A stretch of DNA of 38,270 bases from UBA1562 sp041653955 (GCA_041653955.1 JBAZEH010000012.1:1-38270); one strand, 5' to 3'. Counted from the stretch's first letter, positions 8,162 through 16,288 are shown. A program made the numbers and translations. Notes: generated by a model from the sequence alone, not told the origin.

Positions 8162-9466
8162 ATGGATATTTCAATAATCGGTACCGGTTACGTAGGCCTG
8201 GTTACCGGAGCCTGTTTCGCGGAACTCGGCAATACCGTCATCTGCGCCGATAATGACCATAAGAAAATAGCGGGATTAAAAAAAGGCGTTATCCCTATAT
8301 ATGAGCCGGGGCTGGAAGAGCTGGTAAGGCTTAATGTGAAGAAGAAGAAATTATTTTTCACTACGGATATAAGGGGGGCGGTTACTGGTTCTGAGGTAAT
8401 ATTCATAGCGGTGGGGACCCCTCCTTTGGAGAATGGCGAGGCGGACCTTACCGGCGTTGAGAATGTGGCCCGCAATATAGCCCTTAATATGAAACGTTAC
8501 CGCCTCATCGTGGAGAAATCTACTGTTCCGGTTGAGACTGGCAAGTGGCTTAAGCACACCATATCCACTTATATCAAGCGCAGCGTTAAATTTGATGTCG
8601 CCTCAAACCCCGAATTTTTAAGGGAAGGTCAGGCTATAAATGACTTTATGCATCCGGACAGGGTAGTTATAGGAGTAGAATCAAAAAGGGCCAGGGATAT
8701 ATTGTCCGGGTTATACAAGCCGTTAAACGCCCCCCTGGTGATAACCGACATAAAATCCGCGGAGCTTATTAAGCACGCCTCCAATTCCTTTCTGGCTACA
8801 AAGATCTCTTTTATAAATGCTGTTTCCCGCATATGCGAGAGGGTCGGGGCCGACGTGGTGGAAGTAGCGCAGGGTATGGGCATGGACAAAAGGATAGGCC
8901 CGGCTTTCTTGAAGGCGGGGATAGGGTATGGCGGTTCATGTTTCCCAAAAGATGTGGACGCTTTTATCAGCATAACGGAGAAGCTCGGGTGTGAGTTTGG
9001 CCTGCTTAAGGATGTCAGGGATATCAATGAACGGCAGAAACAGTTGTTCCTTAATAAGATCAAGGACCTTTTATGGATAATAAAAGATAAGACCATAGGT
9101 ATCCTCGGCCTTTCTTTCAAGCCTAATACCGACGATATACGCAACGCCCCATCCATAGATATAATAAAGGCGCTGCAATCGGAGGGCGCCAGAATAAGGG
9201 TGTATGACCCTTCAGCGATGAAGAAGGCGCGCGAGCTGTTAAGTAAGGTCTCATTTTGCAAAGACCCCTATGAGGCATGCAGGGGCAGCGACTGCCTTCT
9301 TATAGTTACTGAATGGGATGAGTTCAAAGAGCTTGATTTCTTGAAGGTGAAAAAGATGTTGAAGAGGCCCTTTATCATAGACGGGCGCAATATTTATGAA
9401 CCTGAAAGGTTGTCCAGGATGGGGTTTACTTACGCGGGGATCGGCAGGAGGTTCGCTGTTAAATAG
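8162..9466 (+). CDS. ugd: UDP-glucose 6-dehydrogenase
   Basis: Ugd oxidises UDP-glucose to UDP-glucuronic acid with two NAD+. The 434-residue protein has the NAD-binding GTGYVG (7-12), the VEKSTVPVETG segment near 118-127, SNPEFLREG (148-156), K204 and N208 in the ELIKHASNSFLATK helix, and catalytic Cys260 in YGGSCFPKD. A clear AAGGAG Shine-Dalgarno (8152-8157) precedes the ATG. Uxs, three genes downstream, uses UDP-glucuronate, so the pair gives UDP-xylose. The sequence fits the bacterial TuaD/RkpK-type branch. Confidence 0.94.
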   Translation: MDISIIGTGYVGLVTGACFAELGNTVICADNDHKKIAGLKKGVIPIYEPGLEELVRLNVKKKKLFFTTDIRGAVTGSEVIFIAVGTPPLENGEADLTGVENVARNIALNMKRYRLIVEKSTVPVETGKWLKHTISTYIKRSVKFDVASNPEFLREGQAINDFMHPDRVVIGVESKRARDILSGLYKPLNAPLVITDIKSAELIKHASNSFLATKISFINAVSRICERVGADVVEVAQGMGMDKRIGPAFLKAGIGYGGSCFPKDVDAFISITEKLGCEFGLLKDVRDINERQKQLFLNKIKDLLWIIKDKTIGILGLSFKPNTDDIRNAPSIDIIKALQSEGARIRVYDPSAMKKARELLSKVSFCKDPYEACRGSDCLLIVTEWDEFKELDFLKVKKMLKRPFIIDGRNIYEPERLSRMGFTYAGIGRRFAVK

Positions 9467-9487
9467 AGGCAGGTTAGAAGGAAAAAT

Positions 9488-10798
9488 ATGAGTAAATTTA
9501 CCATAGAGTTTAATAAAAAGATACGCAGGAAGGAGCTTAGGATAGCAGTTGTAGGCCTGGGGTATGTGGGGCTGCCGTTAGCGGTTGAGTTCGCCCGCAG
9601 GGGTTTTCAGGTCTTTGGCATAGAGATAGATAAGGGCCGGTTAAGCCATATAAGAAAAAAAGAGTCTTATATCAGCGATGTGCCCACAAAGGACCTGAAG
9701 GCGGTGTTGAATTCCGACCGATTCAGCGCCGGAGGAGATTTCGGGGTATTGAAGGATGCAGATATAGTTATTATCTGCGTGCCTACTCCCCTTAAAAGGA
9801 AATACCACCCTGATATTTCATATATAAAGCAGGCGGTTAATTCAATAGGGGATAACCTGAAGAAGGGCGCCTTGATAGTCCTTGAGAGCACTACTTATCC
9901 GGGGACGACGGATGAGGTGATACGCCCCATACTGGAAGATAAGGGCCTTGAGTGCGGCCGGGATTTTTACCTTGCCTTCTCACCCGAACGCATTGACCCC
10001 GGTAATGCCAAATACCCGGTGCACAAGATACCCAAGATCGTTGGAGGAGTGACCCCCGAGGCGACAGAATTGACTAAGGCCGTATACAGCAGGGTAATAA
10101 AGAAGGTAGTCCCCGTTTCATCCGCCAAGGTAGCGGAAGTGGCTAAGCTGCTTGAGAATACTTTCCGCCTGATCAATATAGGGCTCATAGACGAACTGGC
10201 AATGATGGCAAAACAGATGAAGATAGATATATGGGAGGTTATTGAAGCCGCAAAAACCAAACCCTTTGGTTTTATGCCTTTTTATCCCGGCCCCGGGGTA
10301 GGGGGGCACTGCATACCCAAGGACCCTCTTTATCTTTACTGGAAGGCCAGGCACCACGGTTTTAAATCCAAGTTTATAAAACTGGCGTCGGATATAATCA
10401 CTTATATGCCCGAATACGTTACCGAAAGGGTCATTGAGCTTCTGAAGAAAAACGGCAGGCCGGCGGATAAGGCGAAGGTGCTGGTCATAGGCGTTACTTA
10501 TAAAAAGGATATAAAGGATTTAAGGAAATCCCCCTCGCTTGATATTATAGATTTTTTCCGTAAGAAAGGGGTGGCTGTATCTTATTATGACCCGATAATA
10601 CCCTATCTTAAATTTAACCACACGAATATGAAATCTATAAAACCCGGTAAGCGTGAATTAAGCAGGTTTGACTGCGTGGTGCTGGCGACTGACCATAGCC
10701 GCCTGGATTATAAATTCATACTGAATAATTCCAGAATGGTCTTTGACACGCGCAATGCCTATAAGGGCTTTAAAGATGAGAGGATAGTAAGGCTATGA
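9488..10798 (+). CDS. UDP-N-acetylhexosamine 6-dehydrogenase, WbpA/TviB-like
   Basis: This is a second nucleotide-sugar dehydrogenase, 436 residues, clearly different from Ugd. It has NAD-binding GLGYVG (23-28), ESTTYPGTT (133-141), FSPERIDPGN and the catalytic Cys275 in GVGGHCIPKDP. The stretch TKPFGFMPFYPGPG is typical of WbpA-type enzymes that oxidise UDP-GlcNAc (or its 4-epimer) to the uronic acid. UDP-ManNAc dehydrogenase (WecC) is the main alternative. The downstream epimerase overlaps by 4 nt, the wbpA-wbpP (tviB-tviC) arrangement, supporting a UDP-HexNAcA product for the surface glycan. Confidence 0.85.
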   Translation: MSKFTIEFNKKIRRKELRIAVVGLGYVGLPLAVEFARRGFQVFGIEIDKGRLSHIRKKESYISDVPTKDLKAVLNSDRFSAGGDFGVLKDADIVIICVPTPLKRKYHPDISYIKQAVNSIGDNLKKGALIVLESTTYPGTTDEVIRPILEDKGLECGRDFYLAFSPERIDPGNAKYPVHKIPKIVGGVTPEATELTKAVYSRVIKKVVPVSSAKVAEVAKLLENTFRLINIGLIDELAMMAKQMKIDIWEVIEAAKTKPFGFMPFYPGPGVGGHCIPKDPLYLYWKARHHGFKSKFIKLASDIITYMPEYVTERVIELLKKNGRPADKAKVLVIGVTYKKDIKDLRKSPSLDIIDFFRKKGVAVSYYDPIIPYLKFNHTNMKSIKPGKRELSRFDCVVLATDHSRLDYKFILNNSRMVFDTRNAYKGFKDERIVRL

Positions 10799-11727
10799 GC
10801 AGATTTCTTGTGACCGGAGGGGCCGGTTTTATCGGCTCCCATATCGTAGAGGCGCTTGTAAAGAAGAAACATTACGTAAGGGTATTGGATAATTTCTCAA
10901 GCGGCAGGAAGGAGAACTTGCAGGGGCTCTCGGGAAAGATAGACCTGATCACGGGAGATATCCGTTCTCTTTCCACATGCGTTAACGCCGCGCGCGGCAT
11001 TGATTTTGTCCTGCACCAGGCAGCTGCAAGGAGTGTGCCTAAATCAATGAAAAATCCGCGGGAATACAATGAGATAAATATAGGCGGCACATTGAATATG
11101 CTGGAGGCTTCTTGCGGCAGAGGGGTAAGGTGTTTTGTTTTTGCTTCTTCAAGTTCGGTATACGGGGATGTGGACAGGTTTCCCCAAAGAGAGGATTTTC
11201 TCCCCCAGCCCATATCGCCTTACGCGCTGACAAAACTCACCGGAGAGCATTATTGCCGCATGTTCAGTTTCCATTACGGATTACCGACGGTATCTTTGCG
11301 TTATTTCAATGTTTTCGGGCCCAGGCAGTCGCTGGATGATGAGTATGCCGTAGTGATACCAAAATTCATCAATTGTATAATGAATGATGAAAAGCCGCCC
11401 ATATACGGCACGGGAAAGCAATCGCGCGATTTTACTTATATAGACAATGTCGTGGCGGCGAATATCGCCTCCGCGCGGGCGCTGAAAAAAGGCGCGCGCG
11501 TATTTAACGTCGGATGCGGCAGGAATAACGATATACTCGGGTTGGTCAGGATATTGAATAAGATAATGCGCAAAAATATTACGCCTGTTTTCCTGGATGC
11601 CCGCCCGGGAGACGTATTGAAGACGCAGGCGGATATAAGAAGGATAGCGCGGGAACTTGGCTACAGGCCAAAAGTGGATTTTTCCAAAGGCCTGGAATTA
11701 ACGGTGAAATATTTTAAGAATGCGTGA
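10795..11727 (+). CDS. NAD-dependent sugar epimerase, WbpP/TviC-like
   Basis: This is an extended short-chain dehydrogenase (310 residues) that probably 4-epimerises UDP-GlcNAc or UDP-GlcNAcA. It has the Rossmann motif GGAGFIG (8-14), the catalytic ASSSSVYG region and Tyr143-x3-Lys147 in SPYALTK. ATGA overlap with the dehydrogenase gene implies translational coupling and related substrates. A GalE-type UDP-glucose 4-epimerase is the main alternative; the WbpA-like partner favours an N-acetylated substrate. It overlaps the following uxs-like gene by 8 nt. Confidence 0.82.
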   Translation: MSRFLVTGGAGFIGSHIVEALVKKKHYVRVLDNFSSGRKENLQGLSGKIDLITGDIRSLSTCVNAARGIDFVLHQAAARSVPKSMKNPREYNEINIGGTLNMLEASCGRGVRCFVFASSSSVYGDVDRFPQREDFLPQPISPYALTKLTGEHYCRMFSFHYGLPTVSLRYFNVFGPRQSLDDEYAVVIPKFINCIMNDEKPPIYGTGKQSRDFTYIDNVVAANIASARALKKGARVFNVGCGRNNDILGLVRILNKIMRKNITPVFLDARPGDVLKTQADIRRIARELGYRPKVDFSKGLELTVKYFKNA

Positions 11728-12673
11728 GAAAACAGCAGTGATAACCGGCGGAGCGGGATTTATCGGTTCACACCTTTGCGATAAATTCATCGCAGAGGGT
11801 TTTCGGGTCATATGCCTGGATAACTTTATAACCAGCGGTATCGGCAACATAAGGCACCTGCTTAAACACCGGGAGTTCAGGTTTATAAAACATAATATAT
11901 GCGGCCATATAGATATACCGGGCAGGGTGGATTATGTCCTGCACTTTGCTTCTCCGGCGTCACCGCGGGATTACCTGGAATTCCCCATACAGACGCTTAA
12001 GGTAGGTTCTCTGGGCACGCACAATGCCCTGGGGCTGGCAAGGAAGAAGAAGGCGGTATTCCTGCTTGCTTCCACATCCGAGGTATACGGAGACCCCCTG
12101 GTCCACCCCCAGCCGGAATCTTATTGGGGGAATGTAAATTCTGTAGGTGTCAGAAGTTGTTACGATGAAGCTAAGCGGTTCTCGGAAGCTATCACCATGG
12201 CCTACCGCAGGATGCACCGTATGGATACTAAGATAGTAAGGATATTTAATACCTACGGCCCCCGCATGAGGCTCAATGACGGCAGGGTAGTCCCTAATTT
12301 CATATATCAGGCGTTAAATTCCAGGCCGATAACCGTGTATGGCAAGGGGAGCCAGACGCGCTCTTTCTGCTATGTAAGCGATCTGGTAGGCGGCATATAT
12401 AAGCTCGCGCTTTCAGGGGTAAATGACCCCGTTAATATCGGAAATACAAATGAATTTACCATTATGGAGTTGACTAAGATAATATTGAGGCTGACCGGGA
12501 GCAAGGCCAGGATCATATATAAACCGCTTCCGGCTGATGACCCTAAGCAGAGGAAGCCTGATATATCGCGGGCAAAGAAACTTCTGCGATGGAAGCCCCG
12601 AATCCAGCTTGAAGAAGGCCTTAAGATAACTATAGAGTGGTTTAAATATACTTCTCATAAAATCAGGGCTTGA
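11720..12673 (+). CDS. uxs: UDP-glucuronate decarboxylase (UDP-xylose synthase)
   Basis: This short-chain dehydrogenase converts UDP-glucuronic acid to UDP-xylose and CO2. The 317-residue protein has GGAGFIG (10-16), the UXS-type reading HFASPASPRDY, ASTSEVYGDP with Glu121, catalytic Tyr148 and Lys152 in CYDEAKR, and the conserved NTYGPRMRLNDGRVVPNF. These distinguish it from dTDP-glucose dehydratases and GalE. With ugd upstream the whole route from UDP-glucose to UDP-xylose is encoded in one block, so xylose is a predicted component of the cell's glycans. Its stop codon overlaps a -35 box for the pilin leader. Confidence 0.9.
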   Translation: MREKTAVITGGAGFIGSHLCDKFIAEGFRVICLDNFITSGIGNIRHLLKHREFRFIKHNICGHIDIPGRVDYVLHFASPASPRDYLEFPIQTLKVGSLGTHNALGLARKKKAVFLLASTSEVYGDPLVHPQPESYWGNVNSVGVRSCYDEAKRFSEAITMAYRRMHRMDTKIVRIFNTYGPRMRLNDGRVVPNFIYQALNSRPITVYGKGSQTRSFCYVSDLVGGIYKLALSGVNDPVNIGNTNEFTIMELTKIILRLTGSKARIIYKPLPADDPKQRKPDISRAKKLLRWKPRIQLEEGLKITIEWFKYTSHKIRA

Positions 12674-12698
12674 AAAACCCCGGTTTTTATGGTATATT
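12670..12698 (+). promoter_or_regulatory. Promoter P1 upstream of the pilin riboswitch
   Basis: TTGAAA (12670-12675) and TATATT (12693-12698) are 17 bp apart. Both match consensus at 5 of 6 positions. Transcription would begin near 12705, about 30 nt before the aptamer, so this promoter makes the riboswitch-containing transcript. Confidence 0.5.
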
Positions 12699-12734
12699 TT
12701 AATAAATAAATGTTTTTTGGTTCGTTTCCGAAAA

Positions 12735-12840
12735 GGTAAACTCAGGGTAACCTGGGGGCACAAAGCCGCGCGTCCTAAATAATAGGGAGGAAAGGCGGGC
12801 CGCCGAACAGGACGAGTATATTATCCCGGGAGAGTTTACC
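12735..12840 (+). promoter_or_regulatory. GEMM-I-like (cyclic di-GMP class I) riboswitch aptamer
   Basis: The outer stem P1 is a perfect 9-bp pairing of GGTAAACTC (12735-12743) with GAGTTTACC (12832-12840). Inside it, conserved GEMM-I segments occur in order and spacing: AGGGTAACC (family AGGGCAAACC), GGCACAAAGCC (family GACGCAAAGCC), a CCTAAA stretch, a variable P3 extension with its own GGCGG/CCGCC hairpin, and CCGGG directly before the P1 3' strand. The P2 arm looks unusually short. Both G residues around the ligand-discriminating position of AGGG are kept, tentatively favouring cyclic di-GMP over 3',3'-cGAMP. Assignment is from memory of the family consensus, not a covariance search. Confidence 0.65.
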
Positions 12841-12850
12841 CGGTTTTTTT
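12826..12850 (+). terminator. Riboswitch expression-platform terminator
   Basis: CCGGG (12826-12830) and CCCGG (12839-12843) can form a hairpin with an 8-nt loop followed directly by seven T (12844-12850). The loop and right arm contain the P1 3' strand of the aptamer, and the left arm is the end of P3. Aptamer folding and termination are therefore mutually exclusive, which predicts that ligand binding turns transcription on. Confidence 0.65.
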
Positions 12851-12854
12851 ATGC

Positions 12855-12883
12855 TTGACAAACCGGAAAGGAGGTGGTATAAA
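12855..12883 (+). promoter_or_regulatory. Strong promoter P2 for the pilin gene, downstream of the riboswitch
   Basis: A perfect TTGACA (12855-12860) and TATAAA (12878-12883) are separated by exactly 17 bp, the best promoter in the window. It starts only 4 nt after the riboswitch terminator's T run. Predicted transcription from about 12890 gives a pilin mRNA without the riboswitch. Confidence 0.7.
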
Positions 12884-12945
12884 AGTTATAGTAAATGGCG
12901 TAACTTAAGGGTCAGTCATACTTTATGAAAGGGGGGATTGGTAAG

Positions 12946-13389
12946 ATGAAGAATAAAGGTTTTACGCTGGTTGAAATCATGATAGTTGTAGCTATAATCG
13001 CTCTTTTGGCGGCGATAGCCATACCCAACCTGTTAAGGCAGAGGATAACCGCTAATGAGTCTGCTGCGCAGGCAACCTTGAGGACTATCTCTACCGCGTT
13101 TGAAACGTATGCCGCGGCCAATAACGGCCAGTATCCTACGGATGTGGCGACACAGTTGATAGGTGTAACCCCGCCTTATCTTAATGAAAATTATTTCACG
13201 AAATGCGTCGCCGCTACACCTTGTTCCGGGTATGTTTATGCTGTCTCCGGGACTCTTGCCACCACGGGTTATACTGTTACCGCCAGGCCGGTCAGCTGCA
13301 CTACTTCCGGCACAAAGAGCTATCAGGTAACTACGGGTAGCGTGCTTTCTACTGATGTAGCCTGTACTGCTGCTGTTGCCTCTGAGTAA
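12946..13389 (+). CDS. pilA: Major type IV pilin (prepilin)
   Basis: This is the structural subunit of a type IV pilus or pseudopilus. The five-residue leader MKNKG is followed by FTLVEIMIVVAIIALLAAIA, with cleavage after Gly5, Phe at mature +1 and Glu at +5, then a hydrophobic helix and a globular tail rich in Ala, Thr and Ser. Four cysteines (87, 93, 118, 140) could make two disulfides. I chose the ATG at 12946 over 12925 because a GGGGGG-rich Shine-Dalgarno lies 9-10 nt upstream and the leader is then of standard length. It is monocistronic: a strong terminator follows. It sits between a riboswitch/promoter region and the minor pilin and pilM-Q genes. Confidence 0.9.
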   Translation: MKNKGFTLVEIMIVVAIIALLAAIAIPNLLRQRITANESAAQATLRTISTAFETYAAANNGQYPTDVATQLIGVTPPYLNENYFTKCVAATPCSGYVYAVSGTLATTGYTVTARPVSCTTSGTKSYQVTTGSVLSTDVACTAAVASE

Positions 13390-13411
13390 TATTCAAGAGT
13401 TTCCTCTATAT

Positions 13412-13454
13412 AAGAAGGGCGAAAGAGAGTCATCTTTCGCCCTTCTTTATTTTT
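13412..13454 (+). terminator. Strong rho-independent terminator after pilA
   Basis: A perfect 15-bp stem, AAGAAGGGCGAAAGA (13412-13426) with TCTTTCGCCCTTCTT (13433-13447), has a 6-nt loop and runs into TTTATTTTT. It separates the abundant pilin message from the minor pilin and assembly genes. Confidence 0.93.
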
Positions 13455-13455
13455 C

Positions 13456-13484
13456 TTGACTAATCAATCATACTAACTTACAAT
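13456..13484 (+). promoter_or_regulatory. Promoter for the minor pilin - pilMNOPQ operon
   Basis: TTGACT (13456-13461) and TACAAT (13479-13484) are 17 bp apart; each matches consensus at 5 of 6 positions. Transcription would start near 13491, only about 7 nt before the ATG at 13498, and no Shine-Dalgarno is visible. The first gene of the operon may therefore be read from a nearly leaderless mRNA. Confidence 0.6.
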
Positions 13485-13497
13485 AGCACTTATAGAT

Positions 13498-13911
13498 ATG
13501 AAAAAAAGAAGCCAGAAGGGGTTTACCTTATCGGAGTTGTTACTGGCCTCCGCGATACTGGTCTTTGTACTGGCAGGGCTCCTGCTCCTTTTCGTGAAGT
13601 GCCTGGTTTTAAATGAGTCTAACCGTAATCTCAGCGTTGCGCTTAGCCACGCGCAATATATCATGGAGAATATAAGAGACGCGGATTTCGCTCAATTAGA
13701 ATCAGATATAGGCGGCGGCACCTGGGACCTGACTGCCGGACAGATACAAACCACTCCCCATAACCTTCCTGTTTTAAATAATGAGACTATAAATACGGCG
13801 GTAACTCAAAGCGGGGACCCTCTGGGGGTTGAGGTTTTGGTCCGTTGGGATGACCGTGGCCAGAGGCAAAGGAGTGTGGATCTGGAAACTTTGATCACAA
13901 CCTACAGATGA
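13498..13911 (+). CDS. Minor pilin / pseudopilin with prepilin signal (PilV/GspI-like)
   Basis: This 137-residue protein has a type III prepilin signal: basic leader MKKRSQKG, then FTLSELLLASAILVFVLAG with Glu at +5 and a hydrophobic helix. The tail is short. By position, first of three minor-pilin-like genes before pilM, it corresponds to PilV or GspI, proteins that prime pilus assembly at the inner membrane. Sequence alone does not fix which one. It overlaps the next gene by 4 nt (ATGA). Confidence 0.8.
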   Translation: MKKRSQKGFTLSELLLASAILVFVLAGLLLLFVKCLVLNESNRNLSVALSHAQYIMENIRDADFAQLESDIGGGTWDLTAGQIQTTPHNLPVLNNETINTAVTQSGDPLGVEVLVRWDDRGQRQRSVDLETLITTYR

Positions 13912-14435
13912 GAGGCTTTACGTTAGCCGAAGTGCTGGTGAGTATGCTCATACTCGGATTCCTTGTGGCGGCAATGCACGGGGTCTTGAGTGTCGGCAAT
14001 ACGATATATAAAGAAGATGCCGCGCTTATAGGCTTACAGCAGCAGGCGCGCCAGGCAATGGATATAATGGTAAATGAGATCAGAGAGAGCAAACCTTCAG
14101 AGATCGCCCTTTCTGCTAATAATACAAAGGCCACTTTTAATATTACGGGGGCAGTTTACGATGGCCCCTGGATAGGCCCTATAAGTTATTACCGCGATAT
14201 TGACGATGATAATAATGACGGTTTAACAGGGCAGCTTATCCGCGAATACCCGCAGGGGTCCATGAGGATATTGGCGGGCGATATAGCCGCGTTGAGTTTT
14301 TCTCTTTCCGGGAATACGACAGAGATCTCCCTGGCCGCGGAGAAAACCGTGCGGGGAAAAACATATTGTTTCCCTTCCCCTTGCGGTGAACCGCGCGTTA
14401 ACCTGAAAGAAACGATAAGGTTGAGGAATGAATAA
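13908..14435 (+). CDS. Minor pilin / pseudopilin with prepilin signal (PilW/GspJ-like)
   Basis: This is a 175-residue prepilin with a very short leader, MRG, cleaved before FTLAEVLVSMLILGFLVAA (Glu at +5). The tail contains LQQQARQAMDIMVNEIRESKP, a region typical of PilW/GspJ proteins, where a long helix continues after the membrane anchor. It also has an Asp/Asn-rich loop YRDIDDDNNDG that could bind calcium, as some GspJ-like proteins do; this is inference. It is coupled to both neighbours (4-nt overlap upstream, 8-nt overlap downstream). Confidence 0.8.
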   Translation: MRGFTLAEVLVSMLILGFLVAAMHGVLSVGNTIYKEDAALIGLQQQARQAMDIMVNEIRESKPSEIALSANNTKATFNITGAVYDGPWIGPISYYRDIDDDNNDGLTGQLIREYPQGSMRILAGDIAALSFSLSGNTTEISLAAEKTVRGKTYCFPSPCGEPRVNLKETIRLRNE

Positions 14436-15339
14436 GAGGGGTATTGCCCTGATTACAGCGTTCATGGTAATCGTCGTGCTGACGATCCTGGGGGCGGCTA
14501 CTTTCTTCCAGAGCATATCCGAACGCCTTATATCGCAGAGATACCTGGAGTCAAAGCGGGCGTTCTGGCTCGCCGAGGCAGGATTGAGCATGGGATTGGC
14601 GCAGCTTAAGGTTGATTTTAATAATTTAAACGGTATAGCGGCCACTGCTTTAGGCAGGGGGCAATATTCGGTTGACCCCATATTGGTTGAAGGCACAAAC
14701 CGCAGGATCACATCCCGCGGTTATATACCTTCGGCAGCCCAGCCGCGGGCGCAGCGGGTTATCACCGCGCTGGCACAGGGTTTTGGGGCAAACCCCAGTA
14801 ATTACGGCCTTATCAATTATGCCATAGAGACATCCGGTGAGTTGAGGATAACAGGGAGTGTTAATCTTAATCCCGCGGGGTCATCGCATGAAGATTCCAC
14901 ACTCACCTTTGAGCAGGTGTTTGGGATGACGGAAGAGGAGGCAAGGGCTTTGGCAACGCGCGTATATACCGACCCTCCTTCAAACCAGCAGCCTGTAAAC
15001 GGGGTGACCTGGGTTGATCTTACGGAAAGCAATAAATACAGCATCAGCTCCAATTGGACAGGCAGCGGGCTGCTTATTGTTAACGGCAATGGCAGCGATA
15101 TCGCCCTTGAGATATCCGGCGACTGGATCTTTAGCGGGATGATATGGGTAAAAGGAAAGGTCAAGATAACCGGCTCTCCGTTAATCACGGGAGCTATCTT
15201 TGCCGAAAGCGCGATAGATGTGGAATCTTTCTTAAGCGGGGACCCTACTCTGAACTTTAGTTCCAGCGATATATCGGATGCGTTCGGATTGCTTACGCAA
15301 GTGACCGGAGTGAGGATATTGTCCTGGCGCGAGATCTAA
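14428..15339 (+). CDS. PilX/GspK-like pilus assembly protein
   Basis: This 303-residue protein starts MNKRGIALITAFMVIVVLTILG, the typical PilX/GspK N-terminus, followed by the conserved RAFWLAEAGLSMGLAQLK segment seen in PilX N-terminal domains. It lacks the Phe-x3-Glu of classical prepilins, as PilX/GspK proteins often do (cleavage after Gly5, mature Ile). The C-terminal two thirds is beta-rich and Ser/Gly-rich, with no function I can name. It is the third minor-pilin-like gene and ends 1 nt before pilM. Confidence 0.78.
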   Translation: MNKRGIALITAFMVIVVLTILGAATFFQSISERLISQRYLESKRAFWLAEAGLSMGLAQLKVDFNNLNGIAATALGRGQYSVDPILVEGTNRRITSRGYIPSAAQPRAQRVITALAQGFGANPSNYGLINYAIETSGELRITGSVNLNPAGSSHEDSTLTFEQVFGMTEEEARALATRVYTDPPSNQQPVNGVTWVDLTESNKYSISSNWTGSGLLIVNGNGSDIALEISGDWIFSGMIWVKGKVKITGSPLITGAIFAESAIDVESFLSGDPTLNFSSSDISDAFGLLTQVTGVRILSWREI

Positions 15340-15340
15340 G

Positions 15341-16288
15341 ATGAAGACGAAAAAACAGTATTCCAGGATAGGGCTTGATATAGGCGATTCCGCGATAAAA
15401 CTCGCGGAATTGGGTTTTTCTAAAGACAGGGTGGAGCTTGCCGGATTTGCCTTAAAACCGATAGCGCAGGGGCAGGAGCCGGAGTTAAAAGAGGTCATCT
15501 CTTCCCCGCAGGCCGTAAATATATCCATATCCGGGGCTTCAACGGTAGTCAGGTATATTTATTTCCCCAGGATGAGCAGGGATGAATTAAGGCAGTCATT
15601 GAAGTTTGAGGTACAAAAATATATTCCCTTCCCCATAAATGAGGTCAATCTTGACTGTCATATTTTAAGGGAAGATGCTGCCGATAATAAGATGCTGGTC
15701 CTTGTTGCCGCGGCAAAAAAGGAGGCAGTAAAGCAGCATCTGAAGTTGATGCAGGATGCGGGGATTAAAGTGGGTATCGTGGACCTTGACACCCTTGCTT
15801 TAATAAACGCTTTTACTTTTAACTATTCGGGGGAGGATGGGCCGGGCATAAAGGATAAGACGGTCGCCCTCCTTAATATAGGCGCCTCTACAAGCAATAT
15901 CAGTATACTTGAGTCTTTTATACCGGTTTTAAGCAGGGATATCTATATAGCGGGTAATGCCTTTGTCCAACAGGTTAAGGATGTTGAGTCGGCTAATAAG
16001 CCGGCGGCTGCCACGGAGCATATGCTTTCCGACTTTGCTAAAGAGATACGCGTATCATTTGATTTTTACGAAAGCCAGAATAGTTTTACCGTGACAAAGA
16101 TATTCTTAAGCGGAGGGGGGAGCCGGCTGCCTTCTTTAAAAGATATGCTTGCCGGGCTCCTGGGTATAGAAGTGGAATACTGGGACCCTTTGAAAAGAAT
16201 AAAAATAGCGGATGGCGTAGACGCCGCGCAAGCCCGGGAATTATCCGGGCAATTGGCCGTAGCCGTTGGGCTGGCGCTGCGTAAATAA
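15341..16288 (+). CDS. pilM: Type IV pilus assembly protein PilM
   Basis: PilM is a cytoplasmic actin-fold ATP-binding protein that docks onto the N-terminus of PilN and links the pilus motor to the inner-membrane platform. The 315-residue protein has the phosphate-1 loop IGLDIGDSAIKLAEL near its start, the PilM segment LRQSLKFEVQKYIPFP, and later the nucleotide-fold motifs LLNIGASTSNISI and FLSGGGSRLP. It begins the pilM-N-O-P-Q series in the usual order. No pilB, pilT, pilC or pilD is present in the window. Confidence 0.92.
   Translation: MKTKKQYSRIGLDIGDSAIKLAELGFSKDRVELAGFALKPIAQGQEPELKEVISSPQAVNISISGASTVVRYIYFPRMSRDELRQSLKFEVQKYIPFPINEVNLDCHILREDAADNKMLVLVAAAKKEAVKQHLKLMQDAGIKVGIVDLDTLALINAFTFNYSGEDGPGIKDKTVALLNIGASTSNISILESFIPVLSRDIYIAGNAFVQQVKDVESANKPAAATEHMLSDFAKEIRVSFDFYESQNSFTVTKIFLSGGGSRLPSLKDMLAGLLGIEVEYWDPLKRIKIADGVDAAQARELSGQLAVAVGLALRK

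Noticed and set aside
12673..12688. AAAAAC-GTTTTT hairpin after the uxs gene as a terminator
   Set aside because: The stem is six mostly A-T pairs with a 4-nt loop and overlaps the spacer of the TTGAAA-17-TATATT promoter, so it is unlikely to stop transcription well.
12866..12903. AAAGGAGGTGG followed by a two-codon ORF (ATG GCG TAA) as a leader peptide
   Set aside because: The purine run is inside the -35/-10 spacer of promoter P2 and lies about 20 nt from the ATG, too far for initiation; the transcript from P2 would not contain it.
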